NCBI GenBank assembly: GCA_003216895.1
Contig: QCID01000004.1
Span: 1 to 64,000, forward strand
DNA from: Prochlorococcus sp. AG-402-K04
GTDB lineage: Bacteria > Cyanobacteriota > Cyanobacteriia > PCC-6307 > Cyanobiaceae
Direction of reading: 5' to 3'
DNA length: 64,000 nt
In this document: one piece after another, positions 1 through 9,365 of the stretch
Layout: each line of letters opens with the position of its first letter
Position numbering within the stretch: the first letter of the stretch is position 1
Position numbers and translations under genes: made by a program
The notes under the pieces: generated by a model
What the model was told of the DNA's origin: nothing
The model's database searches: none
What the model saw: the letters and a program-made list of their open reading frames with translations, nothing else

Positions 1-15
1 AATAGGACCCAATAA

Positions 16-804
16 TCATTGCCTTAGTAATTTGATTCTCCAACGTTCTTTTTTTGTTTTGTAGATATCTAAAATTTTAAGTGAACCCTTTTTTTCCAAA
101 TGAATAAAGTCTCCAATATTTACAGATTTGCTTGGCTGATGATTCAAAGCCCAGTTAAGTCGCAAACATCCTTTCTTTATTTGTTCGGTTATTTTTGACC
201 TTGATAATCCAAAGCCTGCAGAAGCTATTGCATCAATCCTGGTAGATGCCTCAACTGTATTTATTACTTTCTCTGGCCTATAAAAAGGCATCTCCATTCC
301 ACTTAAATCTAATGCCTCGATAAATATTTCAACATCTCTTAGTTTTCCATTCTGTTGATTTAATGAATCAGCACATTTTTTCGAGCAAATAGCTTGAGCG
401 CCTCTATCTCTTATTAACCAAATATCTCCTATATCACCTGCTTGAGTATGAAGTTCATGTAAGACATCTCTAAAATCATTTTGTTTGGCTCTATCAAACA
501 GAAAATTCCCTTTAATATAAATACCTTTTATGGGAATATCTATAGATGTAGAGTTTCTCTCTTCTTCAGATCTTAGGAAACAGATCCTTTTACGTTCTGC
601 TCTCGGAAATCCTCCCTCGAAAAGAAGAGTTATGTCGTTTAGATTGTTAAATCTATTTTTAACTTCCTCTATTAATTGTGCTGATACAAATGGAGACCAT
701 ACTGCTGCTCTATCATTTAGAGCTTTTTCAGCGAAGTGAAGTAAAGTCTCTAAATCCTCACGAAAAGGACTTCTAAATAGAATCTTTTCTTTTGGAAGAT
801 ACAT
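16..804 (-). CDS. Photosystem II S4 domain protein (YlmH-like RNA-binding protein)
   Basis: This 262-residue protein has an S4 RNA-binding fold near its C-terminus (about residues 187-245, around ASAGFGLSRSKITEQIKKG), preceded by a long YlmH-like N-terminal region. That architecture matches the cyanobacterial and plastid photosystem II S4 domain family, whose loss impairs PSII accumulation in model cyanobacteria (family knowledge). It probably binds RNA or ribosomes in the cytoplasm; the target is not visible from sequence. The frame closes with TGA at the left edge, so the gene is complete. The start is the first in-frame ATG. About 150 bp of AT-rich DNA separates it from the next gene on the same strand. 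Confidence 0.85.
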   Translation of the reverse strand: MYLPKEKILFRSPFREDLETLLHFAEKALNDRAAVWSPFVSAQLIEEVKNRFNNLNDITLLFEGGFPRAERKRICFLRSEEERNSTSIDIPIKGIYIKGNFLFDRAKQNDFRDVLHELHTQAGDIGDIWLIRDRGAQAICSKKCADSLNQQNGKLRDVEIFIEALDLSGMEMPFYRPEKVINTVEASTRIDAIASAGFGLSRSKITEQIKKGCLRLNWALNHQPSKSVNIGDFIHLEKKGSLKILDIYKTKKERWRIKLLRQ

Positions 805-956
805 GAAAAGAGTTAGAATGTTCTCATTTTGTACATAAATAGTCTAAGCCTGTTTTCCTTTTTTCTTCTTTATTTAGTGAAATATAATATTCAATCTTGG
901 ATCACAACTATTAACATTTATATTCATATTTTTTATAAACATTATTTAATTAAGTA

Positions 957-1523
957 CTAACCTTTTCCTATGGTTATTATTTCTAAGCTGTTTGTTTCAT
1001 TTAATATTGCCCAAGGTGGTTCAATTTCTATTGGTAATTCTAGAATTACCAGCCAAAAACCTTCTTCACTTTTTTTTCGAATAGCTCTCAAATCATCAAC
1101 TGTTTCTTGGTTAATGCCCCCAGCTGAAAAAAAACTTCCCAACGCTCCCGAAATCATTCCAACTAGGCCACCTAAAAGCTTCTCTAGTTGATTTGGGAAG
1201 CCCATATCTGAAAATGTCTTCAGATCGGTCATTTGAGAAAAGCTTAGGCCTGCAATAAAACCGAAGGGTATTAACCATGTGGCTAAAGTTTTTTGGCGAT
1301 CCTTTCGAGCAAGAGCAGGATTCAAAAGTTTGATATTGTTAAAACTTGATTGATTTTCAAATACTTCTTCAGATGTGTCTAAATTTGAATTCTCATGCTC
1401 CGATTTATTATTCAATGGCTCTACAAGATCGCAATTAAGGATGGGTGTTTGAGCCTCTCTCAAATTGTGTAGCAACTCTTTTGCTACATTCTTTCCTTTT
1501 AAGATGATTACGTATGTGGACAC
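957..1523 (-). CDS. Conserved hypothetical membrane-associated protein
   Basis: I do not recognise this 188-residue protein. The N-terminal 30 residues look like a small alpha/beta unit, followed by an acidic, probably disordered stretch (about 35-65). A hydrophobic segment lies at about 83-97 (ATWLIPFGFIAGLSF), and a glycine-rich hydrophobic segment at about 113-136 (LLGGLVGMISGALGSFFSAGG) resembles glycine-zipper membrane helices. The C-terminal 40 residues look soluble. It is divergent from serA, with about 100 bp between their starts. Function is unknown; I infer a membrane location. Clean reading frame and spacing support it being a real gene. Confidence 0.7.
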   Translation of the reverse strand: MSTYVIILKGKNVAKELLHNLREAQTPILNCDLVEPLNNKSEHENSNLDTSEEVFENQSSFNNIKLLNPALARKDRQKTLATWLIPFGFIAGLSFSQMTDLKTFSDMGFPNQLEKLLGGLVGMISGALGSFFSAGGINQETVDDLRAIRKKSEEGFWLVILELPIEIEPPWAILNETNSLEIITIGKG

Positions 1524-1627
1524 TAATTAGCTCCTTGAAATGTTTGGATATTCAATCCTGCTCAACATAATTCTGGTCAGCGGCAAATAGATCACTAAAG
1601 TTCAGATCGGCACGTTTATCGCCTTTA

Positions 1628-3214
1628 ATGACGAAAGTTCTTGTTTCTGATCCAATTGATCAAGCAGGTATTGATATTCTTACTCAGGTCGCTCAGGTTG
1701 ACCAAAAAGTAGGTCTTTCGATAGATGAGTTGAAGAATATTATTTGTGATTATGACGGATTAATGATCCGTTCAGGAACTCAAGTCACCTCAGATGTTAT
1801 TGCTGAGGCAAGGAAATTGAGAATCATTGGTAGAGCAGGAGTTGGAGTAGATAATGTTGATGTGCCAACCGCAACCAGGAAAGGAGTATTAGTTGTTAAT
1901 TCCCCAGGTGGAAACACTATTGCTGCAGCTGAGCATGCTCTGGCAATGATCCTTGCGTTATCTAGAAATATTCCTCAAGCTCATGCAAGTATGTTTTCTG
2001 GAGGTTGGGATCGGAAGAAATACGTAGGAAATGAGCTTTATAAGAAAACTTTAGGAGTAGTTGGACTTGGCAAGATTGGTTCTCATGTAGCAAAAGTTGC
2101 TAATGCTATGGGTATGGAAGTTATTGGATTTGATCCTTTTGTTTCTAGTGAAAGAGCTCAGCAAATGCAGGTTCGATTAAGCGATATTGATGAGCTGTTC
2201 AAAGAATCTGATTATGTAACTCTTCATCTTCCAAGGACCCCTGAAACAGAGAATTTAGTTGATATTGATCTTTTAAGAAAAATGAAACCATCTGCCAGAT
2301 TGGTTAATTGTGCAAGGGGCGGAATTATTAATGAAAATGATTTAGCTCTTGCATTAGAGGAAAATGTTATTCAAGGAGCTGCGATCGATGTTTATGCAAA
2401 AGAACCTTTAGCTGAAAATTCCCCTCTCCGTGCTGTAAAAAAAGGTTTGGTACTTACTCCTCATTTGGGTGCTTCAACTGTCGAGGCTCAACAAAATGTT
2501 GCTATTGATGTTGCAGAACAAATTAGAGATGTTCTCTTAGGCTTGCCAGCACGCAGTGCCGTAAATATTCCTGGCCTTAGCGCAGAGATAATGGATAGTC
2601 TGAAACCACATTTAAAACTAGCGGAGACATTAGGATTATTAGTTAGTCAAATTTCAGGGGGACAGATTCAAAAATTAGAAGTTCGTTTGCAAGGGGAATT
2701 CGCTCAACATCCATCTCAACCTCTTGTTATTGCAACTTTGAAGGGATTACTTACCAGTGCATTGGGAGATAAAATTAATTACGTAAATGCCTCTTTGGAA
2801 GCTAAAGGTCGTGGTATTGATGTTGTCGAGATTAAGGATGAGTTGAGCCCAGAGTTTGCTCGAGGCTCCTTGCAATTGGATAGTTTTAGCGACAAAGGTG
2901 GTCATAGTGTCTCCGGGACTGTTTTTGGTGATGGAGATCTTGGTATTACAAGTATTGATGAGTATCCGATAAATTTTGTGCCAAGTAGACATATGCTTTT
3001 TACAAGGCATAGAGATATGCCTGGAATCATTGGTCAGATAGGTTCACTACTAGGAAAATACAATGTAAATATTGCATCAATGCAAGTAGGAAGAAGGATT
3101 GTAAGAGGAGAGGCAGTTATGGTTTTAAGTATCGATGACCCTATCCCTTCTGAGTTGTTGGGCTCAATTCTTTCAATGCAAGGAATAAATGAAGCACATT
3201 CTGTGACTCTATAA
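1628..3214 (+). CDS. serA: D-3-phosphoglycerate dehydrogenase
   Basis: It oxidises 3-phosphoglycerate to 3-phosphohydroxypyruvate with NAD+, the first step of serine synthesis. The 528 residues fit the long bacterial/plant form. The nucleotide-binding motif GVVGLGKIG is at about 143-151, the substrate/catalytic arginine motif NCARGG at about 233, and the catalytic histidine region LTPHLGAS at about 280. An intervening regulatory domain follows, then a C-terminal ACT domain (MPGIIGQIGSLLGKYNVNIASMQVGR), the usual site for serine feedback. prmA starts one base after its stop codon, suggesting co-transcription and translational coupling. Confidence 0.96.
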   Translation: MTKVLVSDPIDQAGIDILTQVAQVDQKVGLSIDELKNIICDYDGLMIRSGTQVTSDVIAEARKLRIIGRAGVGVDNVDVPTATRKGVLVVNSPGGNTIAAAEHALAMILALSRNIPQAHASMFSGGWDRKKYVGNELYKKTLGVVGLGKIGSHVAKVANAMGMEVIGFDPFVSSERAQQMQVRLSDIDELFKESDYVTLHLPRTPETENLVDIDLLRKMKPSARLVNCARGGIINENDLALALEENVIQGAAIDVYAKEPLAENSPLRAVKKGLVLTPHLGASTVEAQQNVAIDVAEQIRDVLLGLPARSAVNIPGLSAEIMDSLKPHLKLAETLGLLVSQISGGQIQKLEVRLQGEFAQHPSQPLVIATLKGLLTSALGDKINYVNASLEAKGRGIDVVEIKDELSPEFARGSLQLDSFSDKGGHSVSGTVFGDGDLGITSIDEYPINFVPSRHMLFTRHRDMPGIIGQIGSLLGKYNVNIASMQVGRRIVRGEAVMVLSIDDPIPSELLGSILSMQGINEAHSVTL

Positions 3215-3215
3215 T

Positions 3216-4151
3216 TTGTTGGTAGAAAAAACTTTAAATTTGCAAAACTCCCAGCTTTCTTGGTTGAGATTGGAGCAAGAATTTTCATTTGAGCTTGAAG
3301 ACTCTTTTTATTGGCTGTTGAGCAATTTAGAAATTCATAGATTCTCATTTGAGCATGTTCCTCATAACAAAATCACTAAAACGCTATTCATATGGCTTCC
3401 TTTGAGTGAGTGGTCAGTCAAGGAGCAAGAGACTTTAGTCCAATCATTAATTTCGTTGGCAAAAGTGTTTGAATTGACGTTGCCTCCTTGCAAATGCATT
3501 CAAGTAAAAGATGAAGATTGGAGCTTAAGTTGGAAAAAAAATTGGAAGCCTGATCCTATTGGAAAATCAATTTTAATTTTACCGGCTTGGTTAGACGTTC
3601 CTGAAACATTTTTAGCACGAAAAATTATTCGTTTAGATCCAGGAAGTGCTTTTGGAACTGGTAGCCATCCTTCTACTCGGCTATGTATTGAAGCCTTGGA
3701 TAATGATCCTCCAGTAGGTCAAGTAATTGCTGATATCGGTTGTGGAAGCGGAATACTATCTTTAACTGCATTGAAATTAGGAGCAAAGAGTACTTTTTCA
3801 GTTGATACTGATTCTTTAGCAATATCAGCAACCAAAAGTAATTCTGCCTTAAATGATTTTTCTGAAAATTGCTTAAATGTTTTTCTTGGTTCTATTGAAT
3901 TAGTTGAGGCGAATATTCCAAGAAAAAAAATTGATTTGGTGCTCTGCAATATTCTTGCACCTGTCATAAAATCAATAGGACCAGGTTTTGAAAAAATTAT
4001 TGGTCACAAAGGTAAAGTAATTGTGTCTGGTTTATTAGTTGAGCAAATTGAAGAACTAAAAGAATTCTTTTTACAACTTGGTTGGCAAGTTCTTGAAATT
4101 AAAACAAAGGATCAATGGGCCTTAATGGTATTGACTCTGGATTTACCTTGA
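3216..4151 (+). CDS. prmA: Ribosomal protein L11 methyltransferase
   Basis: This class I SAM-dependent methyltransferase is expected to methylate ribosomal protein L11. The SAM-binding motif [12 protein letters not shown] is at about 171-182, preceded by the family signature [21 protein letters not shown]. The typical CNILAPVI motif that follows the Rossmann core is also present. Length (311) is normal. The start is TTG, immediately after the serA stop; a second TTG follows directly, so the exact first codon is uncertain. Position right after serA is consistent with one transcript. Confidence 0.93.
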   Translation: MLVEKTLNLQNSQLSWLRLEQEFSFELEDSFYWLLSNLEIHRFSFEHVPHNKITKTLFIWLPLSEWSVKEQETLVQSLISLAKVFELTLPPCKCIQVKDEDWSLSWKKNWKPDPIGKSILILPAWLDVPETFLARKIIRLDPGSAFGTGSHPSTRLCIEALDNDPPVGQVIADIGCGSGILSLTALKLGAKSTFSVDTDSLAISATKSNSALNDFSENCLNVFLGSIELVEANIPRKKIDLVLCNILAPVIKSIGPGFEKIIGHKGKVIVSGLLVEQIEELKEFFLQLGWQVLEIKTKDQWALMVLTLDLP

Positions 4152-4188
4152 TTATATAAATTCTAAATTTTTCAGATTTAAAACCTTC

Positions 4189-4488
4189 ATGACATCTTTT
4201 AAGATCACTTTTATAAATGAGTTAAGTGGGCTAAAAGAAATTATTGATATCCCAGATGACAAATATATTCTTGATGCTGCATGTGAAAAAAATATTGATC
4301 TTCCTTACTCCTGCCGTTCGGGAGCTTGTTCAACTTGTGTAGCAAAATTAGAAAAAGGAGAGGTTGAGCAACAGGATCAAAGTTTTTTGGATGATGATCA
4401 GATTAAAAAAGGTTATGTTTTGATTTGTGTGGCATATCCGACTTCAGATTGCACAATTAGAACTCATGCAGAAGACGAAATGTATTGA
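4189..4488 (+). CDS. Plant-type [2Fe-2S] ferredoxin
   Basis: A 99-residue soluble electron carrier. The cluster ligands are C42, C47, C50 (in [14 protein letters not shown]) and C80 (VLICVAYP), the CX4CX2C...C pattern of photosynthetic ferredoxins. Such proteins carry electrons from photosystem I to FNR, nitrite reductase, glutamate synthase and other acceptors. Compared with the main PetF, the middle of the sequence is somewhat divergent ([19 protein letters not shown]), so this could be a secondary paralogue. It follows prmA by about 37 bp on the same strand. Confidence 0.92.
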   Translation: MTSFKITFINELSGLKEIIDIPDDKYILDAACEKNIDLPYSCRSGACSTCVAKLEKGEVEQQDQSFLDDDQIKKGYVLICVAYPTSDCTIRTHAEDEMY

Positions 4489-4597
4489 TATTAATTTTTT
4501 CGCTAGATTTTCAGCGTTTTGCTTGCCAAAGATCTCCTCCCTCGCCAACCTCTGGTTTATGTGCTCATGGGCGCAAATAAAATTATTTAGGGATTAA

Positions 4598-4993
4598 TTG
4601 ATTTCAGAAGTTTTGCCAACCAATAAAGTTCAAGGTCTTTTAGATCATGGTTCTATTCATTCAAGTATTGGGGGCCAATTTAGTTTTAGGGTTTTAGGCC
4701 CATGCTGTCGTCTCTACGACCGTGAGGAATTACCTTGGCCTTGCTGTAGGCTCTCATGGCGAAGTAAGGAGCCTAGCTGGAGAAGAATTGGGAAAAGATT
4801 GGTTGCTGATATTGCTGCACAAAAATGTCCTTCATATTCTGTTGAGATTATTCAACCAGGAGTGAAACCAACTAAAACTATTTTGACTTTATTTTCTTCT
4901 CGTTTAGATACGAATATTCAGGAATGGTGGTATAGCAAACATCCACGTTCTAGAGATAGCTCAAATATTGAGCCTCAATCTGCATGGATTTAG
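4598..4993 (+). CDS. Conserved hypothetical protein with paired cysteines
   Basis: A 131-residue basic protein that I do not recognise. It has two CC pairs spaced closely (GPCCRLYDREELPWPCCRLSWRS) flanked by tryptophan- and arginine-rich sequence, then a WRRIGKRLVADIAAQKCPSYSVEIIQPG segment. It has no signal peptide or membrane helix. The paired cysteines could bind metal or be redox active (inference). The start is TTG and no good ATG lies upstream in frame. It stands alone between the ferredoxin gene and the small membrane protein. The conserved-looking composition makes it a likely real gene. Confidence 0.65.
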   Translation: MISEVLPTNKVQGLLDHGSIHSSIGGQFSFRVLGPCCRLYDREELPWPCCRLSWRSKEPSWRRIGKRLVADIAAQKCPSYSVEIIQPGVKPTKTILTLFSSRLDTNIQEWWYSKHPRSRDSSNIEPQSAWI

Positions 4994-5111
4994 AAAAATT
5001 AAAAATTCTTTTGGATTTAAAGTGATGAAGATATGAAGCATTTCAGGCATAAGTTCATACCATTTTTCAAATTTGAAGGATAATTGTAAGTAATTAAATT
5101 TCAACACAGGG

Positions 5112-5303
5112 ATGAACTTCGACTATCACGCTGTTGCTTCTGCTGCTACTGCTGCAATTCCTTTGGCTGCTGGAGCTGCTGGAGTTGGTTATTTTATATT
5201 GCGCCAAAAAGGCTTTGGTTTTGGCACCTCTCACTTGTTAGTTGGGTTGCCTATGTTTGCAGTTGGTGGAGCTGCAGCGGCTTTTTTTCTTATCACAAAG
5301 TGA
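5112..5303 (+). CDS. Small alanine/glycine-rich membrane protein
   Basis: A 63-residue protein with two predicted membrane helices, about 14-30 (ATAAIPLAAGAAGVGYFIL) and about 41-62 (LLVGLPMFAVGGAAAAFFLIT), joined by a short basic, glycine-rich turn (RQKGFGFGTSH). Its size and composition resemble small thylakoid photosystem or NDH subunits, but it does not match the PsaK, PsbZ, PsbK or PsbY sequences I know. It starts with ATG and ends just before a strong bidirectional terminator, which supports expression as its own unit. Confidence 0.7.
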   Translation: MNFDYHAVASAATAAIPLAAGAAGVGYFILRQKGFGFGTSHLLVGLPMFAVGGAAAAFFLITK

Positions 5304-5318
5304 TATCAATCATCATCT

Positions 5319-5361
5319 AACCAATAAAAAAGGGGGCCAATGGCCCCCTTTTTTATTGGTT
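5319..5361. terminator. Bidirectional rho-independent terminator
   Basis: A perfect inverted repeat with 21-bp arms and a one-base centre. The GC core (GGGGGCCA/TGGCCCCC) is flanked by an A-run on one side and a T-run on the other, so each strand yields a GC hairpin followed by uridines. It sits between the convergent small membrane protein gene and the pentapeptide gene and should terminate both. Confidence 0.93.
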
Positions 5362-5379
5362 GTTAAATTTTGGATAAAT

Positions 5380-5928
5380 TTAAGTACCTGGGTTGAAACC
5401 TTGACCTTTGGTCGCAGGCACATATCCAGCGGCTGTGGTGCTACAACCAAGACTTTCGGCTGTACTTCCAGTAGCTACTTTACATAGATTCTTTTGTTGA
5501 CTTCTATCTAATACAGCATCAGTAAAGTCAGCGCCATCGATGGTTGCACCATCAAAAACACTCTTAAGTAACTCTGCACCAGTCAGTTTTACATTTGTGA
5601 GGTTTGCATTATCAAACCTTGTTGCATAGGCAATGACATTGGTCATGTTTGCGCCCGTTAGATCAGAGCCCTTCAAAGTTGAAACACTGAAATAAGCCCC
5701 AGTAAAATTCGCCCCACCAAGATCTTTTCCTGATAAGTCGTATTTTACATACTCTGTATTTTGTAAGTCCTTACCAGCCAAGCTTGTATCTAAGCTCTCC
5801 ACTGATGAAGGATCGCTGGGATACAGGGCACTTACAGAAAGAGGACTAATAATGAGACTTACAAGCACAGGTATCAAAACAAATAGTCTTGTAAGGGACC
5901 GTTTAAGAGAAGAAATAAAAGAATCCAT
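5380..5928 (-). CDS. Exported pentapeptide-repeat protein (probably thylakoid lumen)
   Basis: A 182-residue protein with an N-terminal basic and hydrophobic export signal (about 8-34, ending near VSA-LYPSD). Pentapeptide repeats of the A(N/D)LxX kind follow at about 65-140 (GANFTG, GSDLTGANMTN, NANLTNVKLTGAELL, GADFTDAVLD), which should form a right-handed quadrilateral beta-helix. A C-terminal tail contains two cysteines (NLCKVATGSTAESLGC) that could form a disulfide. This layout matches lumenal pentapeptide proteins of cyanobacteria and plants (family knowledge). Molecular function is unknown. It is convergent with the small membrane gene across the terminator. Confidence 0.85.
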   Translation of the reverse strand: MDSFISSLKRSLTRLFVLIPVLVSLIISPLSVSALYPSDPSSVESLDTSLAGKDLQNTEYVKYDLSGKDLGGANFTGAYFSVSTLKGSDLTGANMTNVIAYATRFDNANLTNVKLTGAELLKSVFDGATIDGADFTDAVLDRSQQKNLCKVATGSTAESLGCSTTAAGYVPATKGQGFNPGT

Positions 5929-6002
5929 TAATAACGCCAGCGATTGACGGAAGCACCAAACTCGACCATTGTTTCATGTAGTGGCATTTCATAGGCAAGG
6001 GA

Positions 6003-6959
6003 TCAAGAACTGTTGCAGCGTTTCTTTATATCAATTTGCAAAAAGTCTTTTGCTAACTGGGTATTTGGAAAAATTGCTTTTGCTTCATTAAGCAAATCAT
6101 TTGGACTTGTTTCATTCCCAGGGGTATATCTCGGGCTCAAATGAGTCAGAATTAATTGATTTACGTTCGCTTTTGCAGCAATTTCTGCCGCCATTTGGGC
6201 AGTTGAATGGCCGCGTTGATAAGCCATTTCGGTCTCCTTATGTGCATATGTAGCTTCATGAATTAATAGATCGGCTTCTCTGGAAATTTCAATTGCGGAT
6301 TCTGCATAAACAGTATCTGTGCAGTAAACCATGCTGACCCCAGGCCTAGGAGGTCCACAGAATTCTTTCCCAGAGAAAGTTCGTCCATCATCTAAACGCA
6401 CTTCCTCTCCTCTTTGGAGAGAGGCATATACAGGACCAGGAGGTATTTTTTGTGATTTTGCTTTGTCTATATCGAATCTTCCTGCTCTGGCTTTCTGATT
6501 CACTCTGTAGGCAAAAGATGGGATTCGATGCTTGAGTGGAGCAGCTTTTACTTCTAAATCGGAATCTTCAAATAAAATTTCTTTTTGAATAGCAGCATTT
6601 TCAACTTTATGAAATTTTAAAGAGTAAGCCAATCTGCTTGAACTGTTGTATAAGCAAGCATCAATAAAATTTTTAAGAGGTGCTGGTCCATAAAGCTCAA
6701 TGCCAGAGCTGCTTCCAGCCAACCCAATACTTGCTAGAAGTCCTGGTAGGCCATAAACATGATCACCATGCATATGAGTGATGAATATTTTTTTGATTTG
6801 AGATAACTTAAGATTGCTTCTGATGAACTGATGTTGAGTACCTTCGCCACAATCAAACAACCACAAATCTGATCTTTGTGGAGGCTTTAGTACCATCGCT
6901 GATACGTTTCTAGTTAGAGTTGGAACCCCTGAGCTGGTTCCTAGAAAAGTGACTTGCAA
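6003..6959 (-). CDS. rnz: Ribonuclease Z
   Basis: This metallo-beta-lactamase-fold endonuclease removes the 3' trailer of tRNA precursors. The zinc motif is HMHGDH at residues 62-67. Other family landmarks are [10 protein letters not shown] near the N-terminus, [10 protein letters not shown], the DLLIHEATY motif and the late [11 protein letters not shown] and LTHLSPRY histidines. A flexible-arm region is present around GPPRPG. Length (318) is typical of the short bacterial form. It is divergent from the SpoIID-like gene. Confidence 0.95.
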   Translation of the reverse strand: MQVTFLGTSSGVPTLTRNVSAMVLKPPQRSDLWLFDCGEGTQHQFIRSNLKLSQIKKIFITHMHGDHVYGLPGLLASIGLAGSSSGIELYGPAPLKNFIDACLYNSSSRLAYSLKFHKVENAAIQKEILFEDSDLEVKAAPLKHRIPSFAYRVNQKARAGRFDIDKAKSQKIPPGPVYASLQRGEEVRLDDGRTFSGKEFCGPPRPGVSMVYCTDTVYAESAIEISREADLLIHEATYAHKETEMAYQRGHSTAQMAAEIAAKANVNQLILTHLSPRYTPGNETSPNDLLNEAKAIFPNTQLAKDFLQIDIKKRCNSS

Positions 6960-7056
6960 GTTTTCCCCTTTTAATACATGGTGCCATTCATGGCTTTGAC
7001 CACTGGTATATCTTCCTTCTTATAGGCAGAATTAGTACCTAAATTCAATTTTTATT

Positions 7057-8274
7057 GTGAGCACATCACCTAAAAGTAATTCGGGATGGGCCTTAATTTT
7101 TGTAGCTATATTTTTCATTTCTCCATTAAAGGCAATTGCTACCAAAGAACCAATAATACGAGTCTTAATTGGTCAAGAAAATAATGTGAGATTTAGAGCA
7201 GATGGATCCAAATCTTTTTTTGTTAAAGGAATTTCTTCTAAACATAGGTCTATTAAATCTATAAATATAATTTATACTGATGGCAGTGCTAATTATTATA
7301 TTAATAACAACCTAAATTCAAGGTTTGAATTACCTAAGAATTTTAATTTAATAATTAAAAATAAAGATGATCGTGGTATTTGGTATAAAAATAGAAGATA
7401 TGCTGGAGAATTAAGAGTTTCATTAAATGATCAGAAGTTGCAAATAATTAATCATTTAAAATTAGAAAAATATTTAAAAAGTGTTGTAGGTAGTGAAATG
7501 CCTAAAGAATTTCCCCTTGCAGCACTTCAAGCTCAAGCAATAGCGGCTAGGACTTATGCTTTAAAACTTTTAGGGAAGAATGAATTCTTTGATATTCATT
7601 CAACTCAAGCTAGTCAAGTTTATTTAGGACTTGAAGCTGAAACAGCAAAGATTAATAGGGCGGTTAGAAGCACAAGATCACTTGCTCTATTTTATAAGAA
7701 TGAGCTCATTGATGCTGTCTTTCATAGTAGTTCTGGCGGTAGGACTGAAAATAGTGGTCAAGTTTGGAAGTATCAATTACCTTATTTAAAAAGTGTTATT
7801 GACTATGATCAAAATAGTACAAAATATAGATGGACGAATAAATTTACTTCTGCAGAATTGGAAAATATTTTTTCTGACTTAGGTGGAGTAAATGGTTTTC
7901 AAATTATTGAAAAAAGTAATACTGGTAGAGTCTTGAAGATTAGACTTCACGGAACTAATGGAAATAAGATTATCACTGGGAAAAACTTAAGAGAAAGATT
8001 GCAATTGAATAGTACCAAATTTGAGTTTGACTTGAAATTCATCCCAATTAATTTAGAAAATAAATTGAGCTTTGATAATAAAAGAGTTGACGAATTTGCA
8101 ATTCAACCTCTCCCTTCTATTCCAGAAAACTATGTTTTATTAGTTGAAGGGTATGGAGCTGGGCATGGGGTTGGCATGAGTCAATGGGGCGCTAAATCTA
8201 TGGCTGAAAGAGGATCAAGCTTTCGTAAGATTTTAAAACATTATTATACAGATATACAAATAAAAACTTATTAG
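7057..8274 (+). CDS. SpoIID/LytB domain protein (putative peptidoglycan-active, exported)
   Basis: A 405-residue protein with an N-terminal hydrophobic signal or anchor (about 11-29). The SpoIID/LytB domain starts around residue 128 (LEKYLKSVVGSEMPKEFPLAALQAQAIAARTYAL) and ends with the typical GYGAGHGVGMSQWGAKSMAERG. SpoIID itself is a lytic transglycosylase that trims peptidoglycan in Firmicutes. In non-sporulating cyanobacteria this family is assumed to act in wall remodelling (inference). The start is GTG, with no closer ATG. The lysine- and asparagine-rich composition reflects AT pressure. Confidence 0.85.
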   Translation: MSTSPKSNSGWALIFVAIFFISPLKAIATKEPIIRVLIGQENNVRFRADGSKSFFVKGISSKHRSIKSINIIYTDGSANYYINNNLNSRFELPKNFNLIIKNKDDRGIWYKNRRYAGELRVSLNDQKLQIINHLKLEKYLKSVVGSEMPKEFPLAALQAQAIAARTYALKLLGKNEFFDIHSTQASQVYLGLEAETAKINRAVRSTRSLALFYKNELIDAVFHSSSGGRTENSGQVWKYQLPYLKSVIDYDQNSTKYRWTNKFTSAELENIFSDLGGVNGFQIIEKSNTGRVLKIRLHGTNGNKIITGKNLRERLQLNSTKFEFDLKFIPINLENKLSFDNKRVDEFAIQPLPSIPENYVLLVEGYGAGHGVGMSQWGAKSMAERGSSFRKILKHYYTDIQIKTY

Positions 8275-8324
8275 TAATTATTTAATAGGAATAAATTTTA
8301 TTATAAGATATAAATTTTATGCTT

Positions 8325-9269
8325 TTAGCCAATCGCATTGAAAACAACCTTAGGTTTGATTTTATAACTCTCATCTAAATTTCCTATGCCTATGATTTCA
8401 TCCTTTGCATCCAATACTAATACATTTTTATTATGAATAATACTATCTTCAATCTTATTGTTTTTGACAATCTTTAATCGTTTAATATTATTCTGAAAAC
8501 TTATCTCTCTACCTGAGCACCAACTAATGATCTCTTCTTCGGAAACTAATTTAAAAGAAGTTAGATGTTTAAAAAAGATATTAGGTTTCAGAATTTTAGG
8601 TTTATTTTTCTCTGGGAAAAAGTCTGATTTCTGAGGAAGTATTACTGAATGATCTTCGTTGAAATTAAATGCTTTTGTACGGCGTAAACTTTTTAAATAG
8701 CCACCGCATCCAATTTTATCTCCTATATCTCTAGCCAAGGATCTAATATATGTTCCTGTTGAGCAGTCAACGTCAACCAATAACTCACCTTTATTTTGAG
8801 ACCAACTTATTAAAGTTAATCTATTTACTGTAACTTTTTTAGGAATCAAATCAAATTTTTCTCCTTTTCTTGCTTTCTTGTAAGCTCTTTCCCCTTTGAT
8901 ATGAACACTAGAAAAAATGGGAGGTTTTTGTAATATCTCACCTCTAAAATTTTCGAGTAGAGAATTTATTTCATTTTCGCTAATTAATGGCCAATTTCTT
9001 GAATCTATAATTTCTCCTTGTATATCATCAGTATTTGTAGAAGCACCTAACTGAATGATTCCTTTATAAGCTTTAGAACCATGTAAATAAGAGATTAATC
9101 TTGTAGCATTACCTATCGCTATTGGAAGAACGCCAGTGACTAATGGATCTAAAGTTCCACTATGTCCAATTTTTTTGATACCAAATACTTTTCTAAGTCT
9201 ATTGACACAATCATGAGAAGTAAGCCCAGAAGGCTTATCAATAACAACAAATCCAAAAGGCTTTTCCAA
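8325..9269 (-). CDS. truB: tRNA pseudouridine-55 synthase
   Basis: It makes pseudouridine 55 in the T-loop of tRNAs. The N-terminus GFVVIDKPSGLTSHDCV and the catalytic aspartate D41 in HSGTLDPLVTGVLPIAIGNATRL are diagnostic. The CSTGTYIRSLARDIG motif follows. The C-terminal third is divergent and lysine-rich. Length (314) is normal. It is convergent with the SpoIID-like gene. Confidence 0.96.
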   Translation of the reverse strand: MEKPFGFVVIDKPSGLTSHDCVNRLRKVFGIKKIGHSGTLDPLVTGVLPIAIGNATRLISYLHGSKAYKGIIQLGASTNTDDIQGEIIDSRNWPLISENEINSLLENFRGEILQKPPIFSSVHIKGERAYKKARKGEKFDLIPKKVTVNRLTLISWSQNKGELLVDVDCSTGTYIRSLARDIGDKIGCGGYLKSLRRTKAFNFNEDHSVILPQKSDFFPEKNKPKILKPNIFFKHLTSFKLVSEEEIISWCSGREISFQNNIKRLKIVKNNKIEDSIIHNKNVLVLDAKDEIIGIGNLDESYKIKPKVVFNAIG

Positions 9270-9365
9270 AATTAATATTGTAGGTTTAGGCTCAGATGAA
9301 ATGATTGTTCAAGTAACCCTGAACATTTAGAGTTATAACTCAGTGTGTTCAGTGAGCCAATTAAT

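Noticed and set aside
4491-4525. Short stem (CGCT...AGCG) with TTTT after the ferredoxin gene
   Set aside because: Only four base pairs with an eight-base loop; too weak to call a terminator.
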